DNA of 64,000 nucleotides from the NCBI GenBank assembly GCA_027382625.1, contig JAJKFJ010021566.1, positions 19,209-83,208 of the forward strand, written 5' to 3'. Numbering within the stretch: the first letter of the stretch is position 1; each line of letters starts with the position of its first letter. The stretch comes from Tetmemena sp. SeJ-2015 (lineage: Eukaryota > Ciliophora > Spirotrichea > Sporadotrichida > Oxytrichidae). This document shows positions 32,026-44,411 of this stretch, piece by piece. The position numbers were made by a program, and so were the translations under genes. The notes beneath the pieces were generated by a model. It worked only from the letters and a program-made list of their open reading frames with translations. It made no database searches and was not told the origin of the DNA.

Positions 32026-33498
32026 AGATTAAACTTAAATTAGAAATTAAAATGTAATAAAATTATATCTTTTAATTTAGGCTTTTATGATTGATTTAAA
32101 GAAATTTTGTTGCATTAATCACCCACCCACTAGGCAAATAATGGTTACTTAAAAATTTTCAATATGTAAAACATATCAGATCAAACTATACCCAAACAAC
32201 AATTATTCTCCTACTTTATTCAACTATCCAAAATCTCACTTTTTCTGCATTATGATGAATTACTTTTAAAGTAAATCATAAAATAATTAAATTAAGATTA
32301 TAAGAAAATTCTTTTAGTCTTCTTTTGGGCTTAAAACTCATAGAGTTCTTTTTTTAAAAAAAATTAATTTACTTGTAGATTAGCGCACAAATGGAATATA
32401 ATAACAACAACTCATTTTACTTATCGAAGCATTCACAGTAGTAGGTGAATTTATATTTTTGTTTAATAAAAGATTCATCTCTTTTTAAAAAGAGAGACAA
32501 GAGGTAAATTAACTCTTTTCTAAGATTGACATCATGAATAGATTACTTAATCCCTAATTAATTATAATATGCTGGTCTTCATTTTAAAGACTATAGTATT
32601 CTACTTGTCGTTATATTTTCAATATAATTGCTTTCTCACTCTATATATTCTCGAGGAGATTATAAATTATAGTCATTCATCTTTAAATAGGTGGCCAAAA
32701 ATTAATACTTTTCCTAAAACTTACTCGATTAAATTCATTAATTTTATAATTAATACAAATCTGCATTCTAACTTAAATAAGTGTTTTAAACTTCCTTATC
32801 AAATTCTAAGAACCACTTTCTTAGAATATATAATTAGTCTCTAATAATGAGTTTATAAAAGTAATTTCATCTTAATTTAGCCTCGTAATGATGTTTGCTT
32901 TATAAATATATTATGAATTTGATTGCCCACCTTATTTTATCAGTTTAGGAACTGCTCTCTTTTTTTATTAGGGAAAATATATAGCATCGTATTTGTACTT
33001 CATCTCATCTGATAAAGTACAAAAGAGTAAAAAAACACAAAAAAGCTGATGAGGGCTTTTGCTTATATTTTTAATACATGCAACAAACATTTGAAGTGAG
33101 GTAATTCTTGATATTTCTTGATTGCAAATTAATTACAATCTTCAAATGATAAATTTTAATTTATATTCCAAATCAAATAAAGATTCATTTTCAACATCTT
33201 AATCTGAAAGAGTACGAAAAAGTAAATAAAACATAGGTATTCAAGGAAATACTACTACCAATAATGAAATTCATCGCAGAGAATAGAGACTTGCGCAAAT
33301 GTGTGAATTGATAAGTCATGCGAGTGTTAAATTTAAATAAGATGCTGTATAAGATGCTTAAAAATGTCTTTGCCATCACTGATTTTATAATAAAAATACA
33401 ATGACTAATTTTAAATACCATAATTAATTAAGATAAATTAATAAATTTGACTTTCTTGCCACTGTTAAGAAGCAGTCAGGAATATCTTGGCTCATCAT
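32026..33498. other. AT-rich spacer
   Basis: No supported gene. Chance open frames occur (for example 32569-32844 plus), but with low-complexity composition. Confidence 0.5.
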
Positions 33499-35380
33499 TC
33501 AAAGATCTTCTCTGAACTTTTGCTCAATCTTTTCGCAAGTTCGTCCAGAGAAGATTATTTATACTCTTAAATAAACTTGATAGCATTGATTGTAATTAAT
33601 TGAAGGTCTTTGAGTGGGATCTTCCTGAATGCATTCCCAGATTAGCTTTATCCATTTTTTATCAGGAGTATAACCTGCTGCTCCTAGCTCAAGGAAGTAG
33701 CCAATTTTATCTTTGGCGATCACCTATTTAAAACAGTTTGTATTTTTATATATTTAATCACGTATTTGTAAAGGTCTGTGGTAAGAGGAGATGTGTCCTA
33801 ACCTTCTAATAAAATGTCTTAAAGGTGCACTCCTAGAGAGAATATTATTGCTTTCTCTGGGTCGTAGCCCTCAAGGTGAATATTTATTAACTCAGGTGCC
33901 ATGTTAATTTTAAATAGATCGCTTCTTTAAAACTTATAAATGGAGAAAAATCGTTTTAAGAATTAAATGTGTCTATCGGTAATGCCAATTTAACATTTTA
34001 AATCTCCTGGATTATTAGTAAAATATACTCAAGAATGCAATTTTTAAAAGTGAAATGATATGTCAACAAATAGATAGATAAAGAATATAATGGGTCGGTA
34101 ATTCCCAGACTTTAAATTTTTTTTAATTTGAAGCCTTTTTAATTTCTTGAAAAATCTAAAATAAATTTAGCAATAAATGCAATCCAGAATATAAAACCAT
34201 CAAAATTAACCCCTTTATTTACTATATTTATTCATATGTTTTTTTAAGGGAAAATTTAAACAGTAAAATATCATAATATTCTAATTGCTTTTAATATGTT
34301 AACTATCCATTGAACTAATTATAATCTCGCTAGCGAAGCCTATAATGAAATGAAGAGTAAAATCCTTTTATAATTATTGTATCTTTATTTTCATATACTT
34401 TCTAGCTATGGTTGGCGCTTGTAATCCGAAGTCCATCAATTTTCCTAATAATAATTCTTTCTCCTACGAGAACACTTTGTTAAAAAATGAAATTATTATT
34501 TCAAAAGAGTTTTCAGTAATAAATGTTCTTTGTCTTGAAGTCGGAGAAGTAAAGTCCTGTGCGATCATGCATATCTCTAATCTAGTTGACTAGCCTTCCC
34601 ATGATGGATTCAACTCAGTTGCTTGTAATTATTTATCAATCTATAAAAACCCTTTTCTTTATCATGAAATTGGGTGGCTGATCATTGAATCGATGAAGGA
34701 GGGTAATAAGCCATTTTCATAATAGGGAAAGAGGATGTAAGAATACTCGCTATTAAGAAATAAAATAGCACAATCTAACTAAATTTCTTTTTTTTAATTA
34801 ATCAATATAGACTTGCCCCATCACCTTAAAAGGCTTTCTCGCTTGGCAAACTTGGTAGCCTGTCATCAGCAAGCAGGCCCTGCTTTATAAATCATTGAAA
34901 ACATAATAAATTAAGCTTTCTCTTTTGTGTAGGTCTAAGTGGTTTTTAAAAAAATTAATCAAAGAATATATTATGCCTGGTTTTATACCTCAGCGACAAA
35001 GTTTGAAAATAAGACCCTAGTTTTAATTTTTAATTGAAAAAAGTCCACATTTCTCGATTTGTCAAAGACTTTTGCTACTTGATACTCGATTTGATGTTTT
35101 TGCTTGTCTCTCCTCATTACAAGCAGAATCAGAATATCCTATGGTTCTTCAGATGGCTTTAAGTTAGACACAATTTTTAGATTGCCGTCTACACTGCCAT
35201 TATTAAAATATATATTTTTTCTAAATGCCATGGAAGAGTCGTCTCACACTCTCCTATGCGATTAAAGAGGTAGTTGTTTTTGCTGATTGGTTTTGTTCCA
35301 TATTTATTTTGGAAGGTAGCTTGTAAAATTTTGTCTTAATTGACGAGATTATGTTTTTAGTAATTATAAGTCACATAAGC
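33499..35380 (-). CDS. Kinase-like gene A2
   Basis: Paralogue of A1. Blocks: GSVDGNLKIVSNLKPSEEPQ and QVAKVFDKSR (about 35050-35200). Hinge SEYSYILFPYYENG (about 34700-34760). Catalytic loop YFSDFKTKN (about 34525-34560; HRD replaced by FSD, KxxN kept). GKLMDFGLQAPTIAR (about 34400-34440). MAPEL then DPEKAIIFSLGVHL (about 33830-33905). VIAKDKIGYFLELGAAGY, then IWECIQEDPTQRPSI (about 33595-33740) and stop TGA 33501-33499. The C-lobe from MAPEL to the stop reads well. An insert of about 490 bp precedes MAPEL, as in A1. Confidence 0.65.
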
Positions 35381-36289
35381 AAATCAATTCTTAAGATATA
35401 AAAATAAATGCAAGCATATATATATTAGCATTTATTTAAATTTACCTTATTTTATATTTATGATTTTGTTAGCCGATTAAATTGTTGACTGGTGTGTTTG
35501 TTTAGGCTATTAACTGCTTTCTTCTAAAAAATTAAAAGAGCTTTATAAATTGATATTATTTGTTGCGCTGAATCCTATTTCTGCCCGAAATCTCCCTCTT
35601 TAATTCATCATAACCATAAAAAATAAGATAATATTTTTATTTCTTATAAATCAATATTAAATCTCATTAATCAGTTACTGCTTCTTAATACATAATAAAA
35701 CTAAAGATTATTTTCAGTTCAAATTCTCTTCTTTTATTTAAGAAGAGATACATTTTTCAAAAAATACTTTTCTAAATTAATACTTCCACAATCTAGATCC
35801 TCTTTGCTATTGTAAATTTATTTTTTATTGAGAAGAAGAGATAAAAAATTAAGCACTATTTTAGAAGTTAGATAATAGAAATTAAATATTTTTAAGTAGC
35901 ATGCTTAAGCTTGCTTGCTATAACTTTAATAAATAGGCAGCAATTATTTTAAGGAAGAAGAAGATTCTATCTGTCCTTAAATTTATTATTAATTGCTTGC
36001 ACACATTCTTTTTTCTCTCAGATTATTATAAGTTATGGATGAGTTCTCTCATTCATAGGTTGCCAAAATTAAATTTAGACCACCACCATTTCTCTCAAAA
36101 GTTAAAACATTAAAATAAAAAAGAGACAAAATGAAGGAAACTATTTTTTATTTATTCTCAAGAAAGGATGAAGGTGATTTCCTCTAAATTTTGTTTGTGG
36201 ATAATTTGTGGATTATTTTTTTCCTAAAATAAGTTGCTTTAGCAAATTTATTCAAGTAATAAGAATAAAAATAAATTTTATTCTTATTC
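35381..36289. other. AT-rich spacer
   Basis: No gene or repeat I can support. A/T-run-rich sequence. Confidence 0.5.
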
Positions 36290-39060
36290 TAAGGAGGGTC
36301 TGCTTTCAGAATTGGCTTGGAGGCAGGCCCAAATCATTTAAATGGACTCGTAATTATGAGTAAAATAAGAAAAAATAACTTATTTCTATTTTGTTATGAG
36401 TTCTATTAACATTGTGCTACTTAAAGAAGCCTATCATGTTATCGTTGATAATAAAAAAAATTTCTAATTTAAACCCAAGAATGAAGCATCATTTTTTACT
36501 TGATGACGAACCTGTAGTTGTCATCTTCGATAGTTGCAGTTTGAAATGGGAAAGTTTGAAACGTAAGGGTAAATAAATAAGCGCCCAGAGAAAAGACAGC
36601 CGCCTTCTCTGGGTCGTACCCTTAGATGGGGATATTCCGCACCTCAGGAGCCATGTATAAAGCAAAATAAGTGAGTAGAATATTATTATTTTGAGTATTC
36701 GTTAGTGCCATGACTCTTAAATAAATTGCCTTAATTAATTAGGGCTAGTTGTCCAAAATCAATTAGTTTCACCAGAGTACCATCATCAGATAGTACTGTG
36801 TTCTATCTTAATTAAAATTAAACATTATATAAATGAGTAGTTGATTAAGTGTGTTGTCTGCTTTAATATCGAGATGAATGGCTTGAGATCTTTCCTTCAA
36901 TTCCTTAAGAGAATAGGCTACTCCCCTAAACAGGCATTTCATTAGATTATCAGAAATCAGTTACAAATTTTAAAGAAAATATTATAGATTTGGAGATGAT
37001 TTTTAAAATTTTGAAATAAATGATTAATACGTTGGGTTGCGTTAAATACCCCTCGCCTAAATTAAATAGTTTTTAGAAAGAATTCTATCTATTAGATTAT
37101 AACTGTGCGAAAACCGATTAGTACATTAGCACAAATAGAGTGTACTCATAAAATTGGTTACGCCTTAATTGAGCAAATGTGCAAATGTGCTAAACATCAA
37201 CTTACCTTGAGATGCTTATTGAGGCGTACCGTCCATCACCACTCACTGTATTTCCATCATCACACTACTTGTCTATGACTATTCCGTCTCCGCAAATGTC
37301 TTCGCACTCATACTCACTGTGGCTATGCTCTATAGGTTAGATGTCTGTGCCCGGAGTGGTTCCCATGGTCAGGCCGGAGTACCCCCTAGGGGGGTGGGGG
37401 TTCGAACCCCACTGTGGACCTCCCCCATTCGCACTCTCACAGTTACCGCTGTAGATCTCCCCCTCTCACCGCCCCTTCCTTAACTGTTTCACTCTCAGTT
37501 CTTAGATGGCCCTTACAGAAGACACCGGCTTACACAGACACACCGCCTCCGGTCCACAGTGGGGTTCGAACCCCCACCCCCTAGGGGGTACTCCGGCCTG
37601 ACCATGGGAACCACTCCGGGCACAGACATCTAACCTATAGAGCATAGCCACAGTGAGTATGAGTGCGAAGACATTTGCGGAGACGGAATAGTCATAGACA
37701 AGTAGTGTGATGATGGAAATACAGTGAGTGGTGATGGACGGTACGCCTCAATAAGCATCTCAAGGTAAGTTGATGTTTAGCACATTTGCACATTTGCTCA
37801 ATTAAGGCGTAACCAATTTTATGAGTACACTCTATTTGTGCTAATGTACTAATCGGTTTTCGCACAGTTATAATCTAATAGATAGAATTCTTTCTAAAAA
37901 CTATTTAATTTAGGCGAGGGGTATTTAACGCAACCCAACGTATTAATCATTTATTTCAAAATTTTAAAAATCATCTCCAAATCTATAATACCATCTAGCT
38001 AAAATATTTTTAGACATTAAAAATTAAAATGCTAGAAAGGAAAGCTATGAATTATTATAGATAAAAGATTATTCAAAGCTAATTATAACATCTTTGTAGA
38101 AAATCTAGCAACTGGATCAAGTAATAAATTTTTTAAAAAAATAAAAAACAACATATTCAACAATATAAGAATTAGATTTATTTCGTATATAATTCCGAAA
38201 TTCTATATCATAATAATTTACTTATATTCTTTAAAAATCCTATGGCGTTTATCGATCGCCTTGTTGATAAGATTAAGGATTGTCCCCTTTTCCTAGAAAG
38301 GGAAAACTATATAACCGTAATTATTATTCAAAAAGGACATTTAAACTATTTTAAAAATAATTTTCATTTTCAGCTATATAGTGTATTCCATTTATGATGA
38401 TTCTCTTACGAGACTTGCATACTTCAAAGCCTGATGGCCTTATACTATATTTACTCCCAAATACAAAATAAAGAATAAATCATCCCTTCTTTAACTTAGA
38501 GAGAGTCAAATCTACACAAATTATAATTAAGTGTTTTAAATTATTGAAAGAGTTGTGAACCTCAGTCGTAAAATCTTAAATAAAAATATTACTATTTAAT
38601 TTCACAAATAAACTTCATAAAAGAAAATGGTTTCTCATCACTTTATTTTCCTCAATTTTTATGTTAAAAGCATTTCTAGTATATTTATTTTTAAATCTTG
38701 ATTCATGCTCTTTGGAAATAATTTGAGCACTTCAAGTTTGTAATTATTTATTTTTTCCTTTTTGCTTTTAGGAGAGTGTTGTATTCTTTAAACCAACAAA
38801 ATTTTTACCCCGCCGTCATTTGATCTTCCAATCTGTTTTTCTTTAAGATCAGCGATCACATCAAACTTTCCATCAATCTTGCCTAAGAAAATATAAACAA
38901 ATAATTTTAACTTTTATTATAAAAAATAAAAAATATTTTGGCTTGCCTATGAATTAATTCTCTTCTTCTCATCTGATTTTATTAGCTTTCTTCTTCTTAT
39001 TCTAGGATTTGGAAGCAGGGATTGGTGGGGCAGGACTGAGAAAGGAATTTCATATGCTTT
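36290..39060 (-). CDS. Kinase-like gene B1, interrupted by a palindromic element
   Basis: Blocks on the minus strand: an N-terminal basic stretch (NPRIRRRKLIKSDEKKR, about 38945-39000). GKIDGKFDVIADLKEKQIG, ILLVQRIQHSP and LEVLKLFPKS (about 38690-38885). Hinge YGYIVFPFQEKGTILNLINK (about 38260-38320). Catalytic loop IHLDIKADN (about 36860-36890). LVKLIDFGQLA (about 36745-36780). MAPEV then DPEKAAVFSLGAYLFTLTF (about 36560-36655). IWACLQANSESRPSL (about 36295-36340). Compared with B2, about 1.2 kb is added between hinge and catalytic loop, and most of that is the palindrome at 36980-37990. HLD replaces HRD. Whether the gene is functional after excision is unknown. Confidence 0.65.
36980..37990. 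mobile_element. 1.0-kb near-perfect palindromic element (foldback, TA flanks)
   Basis: Arms 36980-37420 and 37551-37990 are reverse complements over about 440 bp with essentially one length difference (a G run at 37391). They surround a 130-bp GC-richer loop (37421-37550). Ends read TATTATAG...CTATAATA, consistent with a TA target duplication as in Tc1/mariner-type elements. Each arm carries GGGGTTCGAACCCC, which resembles a tRNA T-arm/B-box but is itself a palindrome. There is no transposase. It interrupts kinase gene B1 and is absent from B2. The near identity of the arms suggests recent insertion or gene conversion. Confidence 0.9.
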
Positions 39061-39636
39061 TTTTCCAAGGAGTGGCCAATAATAGTAATCTTGAATTGTA
39101 GAATCTGAAAGTTGAGGTGCAAAAATCCTTAGAGTTCTGAAGAGTTAATAGATATTAATTTAATAAAGTAGCACCACCCATAAAGAGAAAAATAAAACTA
39201 TTAAGAAAAGGTTTGTTATTAATTATATTTATTTATAAAGAAGTGGCCACTTTCTAATAAAAATTAAAGACACTCTCTTAAATCAGAGCTGCTGTAACAT
39301 AATAAAATCATCTAACGTAATCAGAGCGATTGAGTTGTTTATATAATGAGCTAGTTAAATTAGTGAATGCAGCTTTAAAATATCAGAATTTACAAACAAA
39401 TATAAATAATAAGTGTCTCAGAGTATGCTTATTTTTTAGTTGCTTTTATTTCCTAAAAAAAACAACAGATTTTCCAAAATAAGGACGAATAAGTAAATAA
39501 AAATTTGATTAGATATTTTGACAGAAATCTACTTTTGATTTTGTATACTTTTTTTAAAGAAAAAAAAATTTCTATAAAAAAATTTAACTCTAAATAAAAA
39601 TGAAAATTTTATATCTTATCTTTATCACTAGTAAAT
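39061..39636. other. AT-rich spacer
   Basis: No supported gene. Long A/T runs. Confidence 0.45.
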
Positions 39637-39912
39637 TATGCTTATATATGTCCAGATCCTAATTTTAAGGATTCTTGGATAAGAGATAAATTGATTCAGA
39701 CTATCTATAAAATGGAGAATGGAAATATTTGTTGCAATGAGATTTTTGAATTTTACATATTTTTAACTTATTCGTATGAGGACTTAATATAATAGCACAG
39801 TGACTTCTCTAATTTAGAGAACAGAGAGATGGAGGAGTAGCTGATTGCTAATGATAAAAATAAAACTTATATAATCTAGAATATAAATAGAATTGAGGAT
39901 TGGCTAAAATGA
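39637..39912 (+). CDS. Isolated plus-strand coding fragment, unknown
   Basis: A 92-codon frame with coherent amino-acid composition: YAYICPDPNFKDSWIRDKLI, then NICCNEIFEFYIFLTYSYED, then HSDFSNLENREMEEQLIAN, ending IEDWLK at TGA 39910-39912. TAA/TAG fall where Gln is plausible. A second block downstream (FALKEIKTKFKFLDQSYKYD, about 39968-40040) may belong to it after an unplaced junction. It lies on the opposite strand to the kinase cluster. I recognise no family. It could be one segment of a scrambled gene, a germline-limited gene or a relic. Confidence 0.4.
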
Positions 39913-40144
39913 TAACTTGGAGAAGCTTCATTGAAGCAGTTAAATTAGAACCTACTATCTACAGTTTGCTCTAAAAGAAATCAAAACTAAGTTCAAGTTC
40001 CTTGACTAATCATATAAATACGACTTTGCAGAAATGAATGTCACAAACACTCATAATATCTTTTTGTAACTAGCATATAAAGTTCTTGAAACTTGCTTGA
40101 TGCTATTTCCAAAGGGAAATAGTTAAATATATTAAATCAATTTC

Positions 40145-41029
40145 TGCCATCAAACCCTTAAATAATCCATTTTAATTTAATTTCAAATTAGTTATATTAT
40201 CCAATTAATTTTCAGCTATAATACTCTTTAAAAATACCAATAATAAATATTGAATTCAAAATGCAAGATATATTTTTTTATCATTTAAAAATTATTTTTC
40301 CTACAATAATCAATAAATTAATCCAACTAACAGGAAGATGAAATAAATATTATTTTATATATAATTGATGAGCGAAATTTCATAAGCTAATTTTATTAGT
40401 TAGTTTTCATATCTATTCGCCATTTAAATAAGCTAGAGTCATAAGCGTATTATTCTACTTATTAGATAGAGGGAGTAGAGATTAAACTTATTGATTTTGC
40501 CTTCTTTTATTAATATTTACGTCTGAAGTTATTAATAAGATAAAGAGATGAGAGCGAGAGTATATTGTTTATGATTAGAGTAGAATGAGAGAGAGGGGAG
40601 AGATTTATTTTAAGTTTATGGGAATTATATAGGCACACTCGTAGAGAGATATTTGAAATTCTCTGTATGAGAAGATGCCTTATATAAATTATTATAAAAT
40701 TTGGTAACAATCGTTACGGTCTATCGTATAGACGGCAACTATTATTAGTTATAGGTGTATTATATTTTAAGACCCGGGCTTAGAATATTAATCAATCAAA
40801 TAAAAATAATTAAATTCAAAACTTAACATTCCTATTCTCAATAAAGCCATTTTTAATAAAAGATACTTATTCCTTATTAAAAGTTTTGTTTCTTCATAAA
40901 ATTTTACAATACTCCTAAAGTTTCACTGCAGTTCTAATAGCAGTTAGGAAAATTTCCAAGTACAGCCCTTCGTTATTTAAGGTGGGGGACTCGAGGTTTT
41001 TTTCCTCAGTTACACCACGGCTTTCAGAT
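40145..41029. other. AT-rich spacer
   Basis: No gene supported. A short perfect hairpin GTCTAT-CGT-ATAGAC lies near 40720-40734, adjacent to a locally GC-richer patch. Confidence 0.4.
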
Positions 41030-42800
41030 TCAGAGCAGTCTGACTATTTCCTACATGATTGCAGGAGTAGGCAACATACTCTCTCCGTCTCTGAGAGTAA
41101 AGTAGGGTGACTCCATTATTTATTATAGAGTTGGGCGCTGTTCACTTGGTTTGAAGCAGGCCCAGATAAGTTACAATGCTTAGAATTCATGGCTATCTTA
41201 AAAAAAGAGAAAGCCAAATTCAATTATAAGTTTCAAATACTTTTGATATCCCTAGTAACACCGTGAGATCCAAAGAAGCCGTAGAAGTCATCCTTCATTC
41301 AAATATTTTAGAAAAGTTATTAAGAACGGTTAAAAATACAAATTAAAGCTATTTATTTAAAAAGTGAGTGATCACCAGTTGGAATTGAAGGTCCTCGTAA
41401 CAGGCGCTTTAGAAAGGTGTTCTTTGGAAGCAGAGGATGAATAGATAGACGCCAAGGTTGAACACATCCACTTTCTTTGGATCAGAAACCATCCCGTTTA
41501 GCACTTCTGGTGCTTAGTACTAAATAATTATATAGATATGGTTGAACTGAACAGTCAAAGTAAATATATGAAAAAATAATAAAATAAACTATTTCTTTGT
41601 TAAAAATAATTAGATAATCTTTAAAATGTTAATTTTATGGAAGGGAAGAGATTTTTAGTTTCAATTTAATCTGCCTTAAAAAAGTCCTAGATAAATAAAG
41701 ATGATAATTTAATGAAGAATTAAATAAATATTTGAGAGCTTAAGTGGAATTTGGTTTTTAGTTCCAGTGGCTATTTGAGAAGCATTGAAGGGAAGTTACA
41801 GTTCATTGAGCAACCAAAGTCTATCAATTTGGGGATGAAGTTCTCGTCAATCACACAATTATTAAAATGCTACTATAAGTAATATTCTAAACTAAAATTA
41901 AATATGGAATATAAAATTATTCATAAAATAATAACTCATAATTATGATCATGCTTTTTTTAAATCAAATTTATAAGAAAATAATTTACCTTTTTGTTATT
42001 CAAATGTTCGAATGCAAAAATTTAGGACAAAGAATTTATGTATATCAAACTAATAGAATAATTTAAAATGTAAGAGATTAAATTATCAAGAATAGATTCG
42101 AAAGGTAAAATTTTTAATTTGCAATTTAAATTTATGAGGAATATAATTATCAGGCTTCGTGTCAAGGTGTGAGAGTCCAGAGAGTTGCTCGAGTTCATGG
42201 ATTCCTCTCACTTGCCATCTGAAAAGATATTTTTATAAGTCTCTTGTGATTTGAGTGTTGTTATTGTTGGCATTCATAAGTAAGTCCAAGACTCTACCGT
42301 ACTTGGCATAAGGAAGTGTGATGTACCCGTAGACATCCTGTCTTCTTCCATTAATTAAGCAAGATTATCTACGATTCACTTGCTCGTAGGTGCTAGCCAA
42401 GATGCAAAGTTTAATTAATTATCGCTCTCTAAAAATTGGCAAATCTTCGCAATTTATTTTAACATAAAAATAGCATTATAATCTATACACTATTAAAACT
42501 AAGTTGGCTTTCTCTGTTTAGTCTTGTATTCAAGAATTTTTAGAATAAAAATAACGTTATAACTTCAAAATAATTTGATTGGCAGCCATTTCCAACGCGA
42601 AGGCTTCATTATACTAATTATAGCTTTATATCTGTTCAATAAATTATTAAACTTCTTATTCTTAATAGGTGTAGAATTTGAGAACCTCAACGATTTAAGT
42701 GCTCAAGTTCTAAACCAAAAAGACGAGTTTGGTAAAATGGGGGCCAGTATTCAGTGTCTGAATGATTTAGTATTGCGAATCAATGATGTTAAAAATTAAG
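41030..42800 (-). CDS. Kinase-like gene C1, possibly decayed
   Basis: Blocks: IIDSQYQIIQTLNTGPHFTK, LVFLVQNLSTQ and VEVLKFYT (about 42665-42795; VxK Lys present). Hinge and loop: GYITLPYAKYGRVLDLL, then FRWQVRGIHELEQL and LSHLDTKPDN (about 42150-42345). PKLIDFGCSMN (about 41800-41845). APEVLNGMVSDPKK and VDVFNLGVYLFILCFQRTPF (about 41390-41515). KDDFYGFFGSHGVT (about 41260-41300). LIWACFKPSEQRPTLQQIM (about 41100-41190) with stop TGA 41032-41030. HLD replaces HRD, and Asp, Lys, Asn and DFG are kept. Between DFG and APE two frame disruptions appear relative to C2, including loss of about 7 nt before the pointer, so C1 may be a pseudogene. Confidence 0.7.
41514..41762. other. IES-like insert before APE in C1, edge repeat TTAGT
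   Basis: TTAGT at 41514-41518 and 41758-41762, at the same place as the 695-bp insert in C2. Excision does not fully restore frame in C1. Confidence 0.5.
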
Positions 42801-43650
42801 TCATTGAAGCAATTTATTTATAGTTCAATGGGAATTAATAAGTTATTAAGTTAAATATTAGAACTGACACATGTCATGGGTTAACACGTAGCATCAGGAA
42901 CCGGTCAAGCTAGTTATGAGCGTGTTTTAGTAGGTGATATAAAAGCCTATTATATATATACCTTAGGGGAGTACTTAATTCCACTAATTATTAATATTGC
43001 TGATTATTTCTCTATTTCTAAGAGATCAGATGTTCCTTTATATGGTTTCAAATCTAAGGAAAAATCTATAAATGTTGTGAATTTGCAATAAAGAGTTAAT
43101 TTTAATAAAGTGAATCCCTTAGCCGCTCGATAGCAGTAATAATTATAAAACTGTATATCCCAAAGGGAGGAAGTAACGGAAATAAGCTAAAATCATGAAG
43201 AGTAAACGATCTAGTCAATTAAATATCTTTTGAGTTAGTCTTGGTTTTTAATGTCTTTGGGCCATTTTTACATTAAGTTATTTTAGGTGACATATACCCA
43301 TTAAAGAGTTTCCAAGAGTTTAACGAGGATTACTTACTCATTTTAATACCTTTCAGGCTAACCCTTGATTGTAAGATTTTTACACTTTGTGCTACCCAAT
43401 AAATGGTATGGACTTAAGTGAGAGCTGACTAGAAAGATTTTTAGTCTTTGTTAATATTCGCCATTTCAGTCCTATTACTTGGAGGAATGATTCAGCTTCA
43501 AGGTCTTAGCATCGACGCTATTTGTTAGCACATGACCGCTAATGGTAATTTTAAAGTCTAAAATGTGTTAAATCTATTCCCTTAGGGATTAGTTATCTCT
43601 TAATTACTTAGTTGACTGGGAGATTATTTAAGCATTAAAAAAGCTTTGAA
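42801..43650. other. Unassigned stretch of higher sequence complexity
   Basis: Less A/T-run dominated than its surroundings (about 42850-42950 and 43130-43640). Plus-strand frames stay open for over 100 codons with TAA/TAG as Gln (a hydrophobic piece AISVLLLGGMIQLQG near 43460), but nothing recognisable emerges and no ATG-to-TGA gene is convincing. It could be an old insertion of foreign or organellar DNA. Confidence 0.3.
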
Positions 43651-44411
43651 ATTTAAAGGAGAGGGGTGGATTACATTTTTTGTTTGGTGAGGTTTTTGTT
43701 TTGGATTTTTGTTTTATTAATTATAAAGTAGGTTCTCTTAAAAACAATCTATATAAATAGTAAGAGCAGATATACTTTTATTTTTAGTGGTGTTCTCTTA
43801 TTAATCAAATATTTACTTTAAGTCAAAAACTTTCATAAATTAAAATATAGTGGCATTTTTATTTTCATCAGGGCGCTCACCCACTATTGCCAAATCTTAA
43901 TAAAAATTAAAATAAAAAGTATCATAAAATCAAAAATTAGAGTAATTTTTTAAACTTTATTTGAACAGGTTATTTTTACTTGTAAAACATAATAAACTCT
44001 GGTTGCTAAAAAGATAATTAAAAAAAGATATATCAATACAAAAAATAAACTCTTTCCTTTCTTATTGAGTCTTATTGTTTGCATTAAAGCATTTAAAAAT
44101 GTTTTTATAGACAATTCAATTTGAAGAATATCCACAAACTAACATAATCAAAAATAACAGCCTGAGTAAAAAGTATTGAGGAATAGGATCCTAATTCGTA
44201 TATTGATTAATTACATTTATAAATCCACACTCTACATTGCTCTCTAAATCATATGAAAATATGAACTCTTTTCTGAGTATATCGGCATACTTTTTTAAAT
44301 AATTTAATAAGGGATTTGATTTCTTAGATTAATTTAAACTTAAATAAAATTTTAAATGGAAAATAAATTTGTTGAATAGCCTAAAAAGTTAAACACTTCT
44401 TCCCTCTTAAA
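43651..44411. other. AT-rich spacer
   Basis: No supported gene. Confidence 0.45.

Noticed and set aside
37391..37414. A tRNA gene in the palindrome
   Set aside because: Only a T-arm-like word is present; no acceptor, D-arm or anticodon arm could be folded, and the word is a self-palindrome.
42575..42799. Plus-strand open frame over kinase C1
   Set aside because: It is antisense to the well-conserved minus-strand N-lobe block (VEVLKFYT), so it is a shadow.
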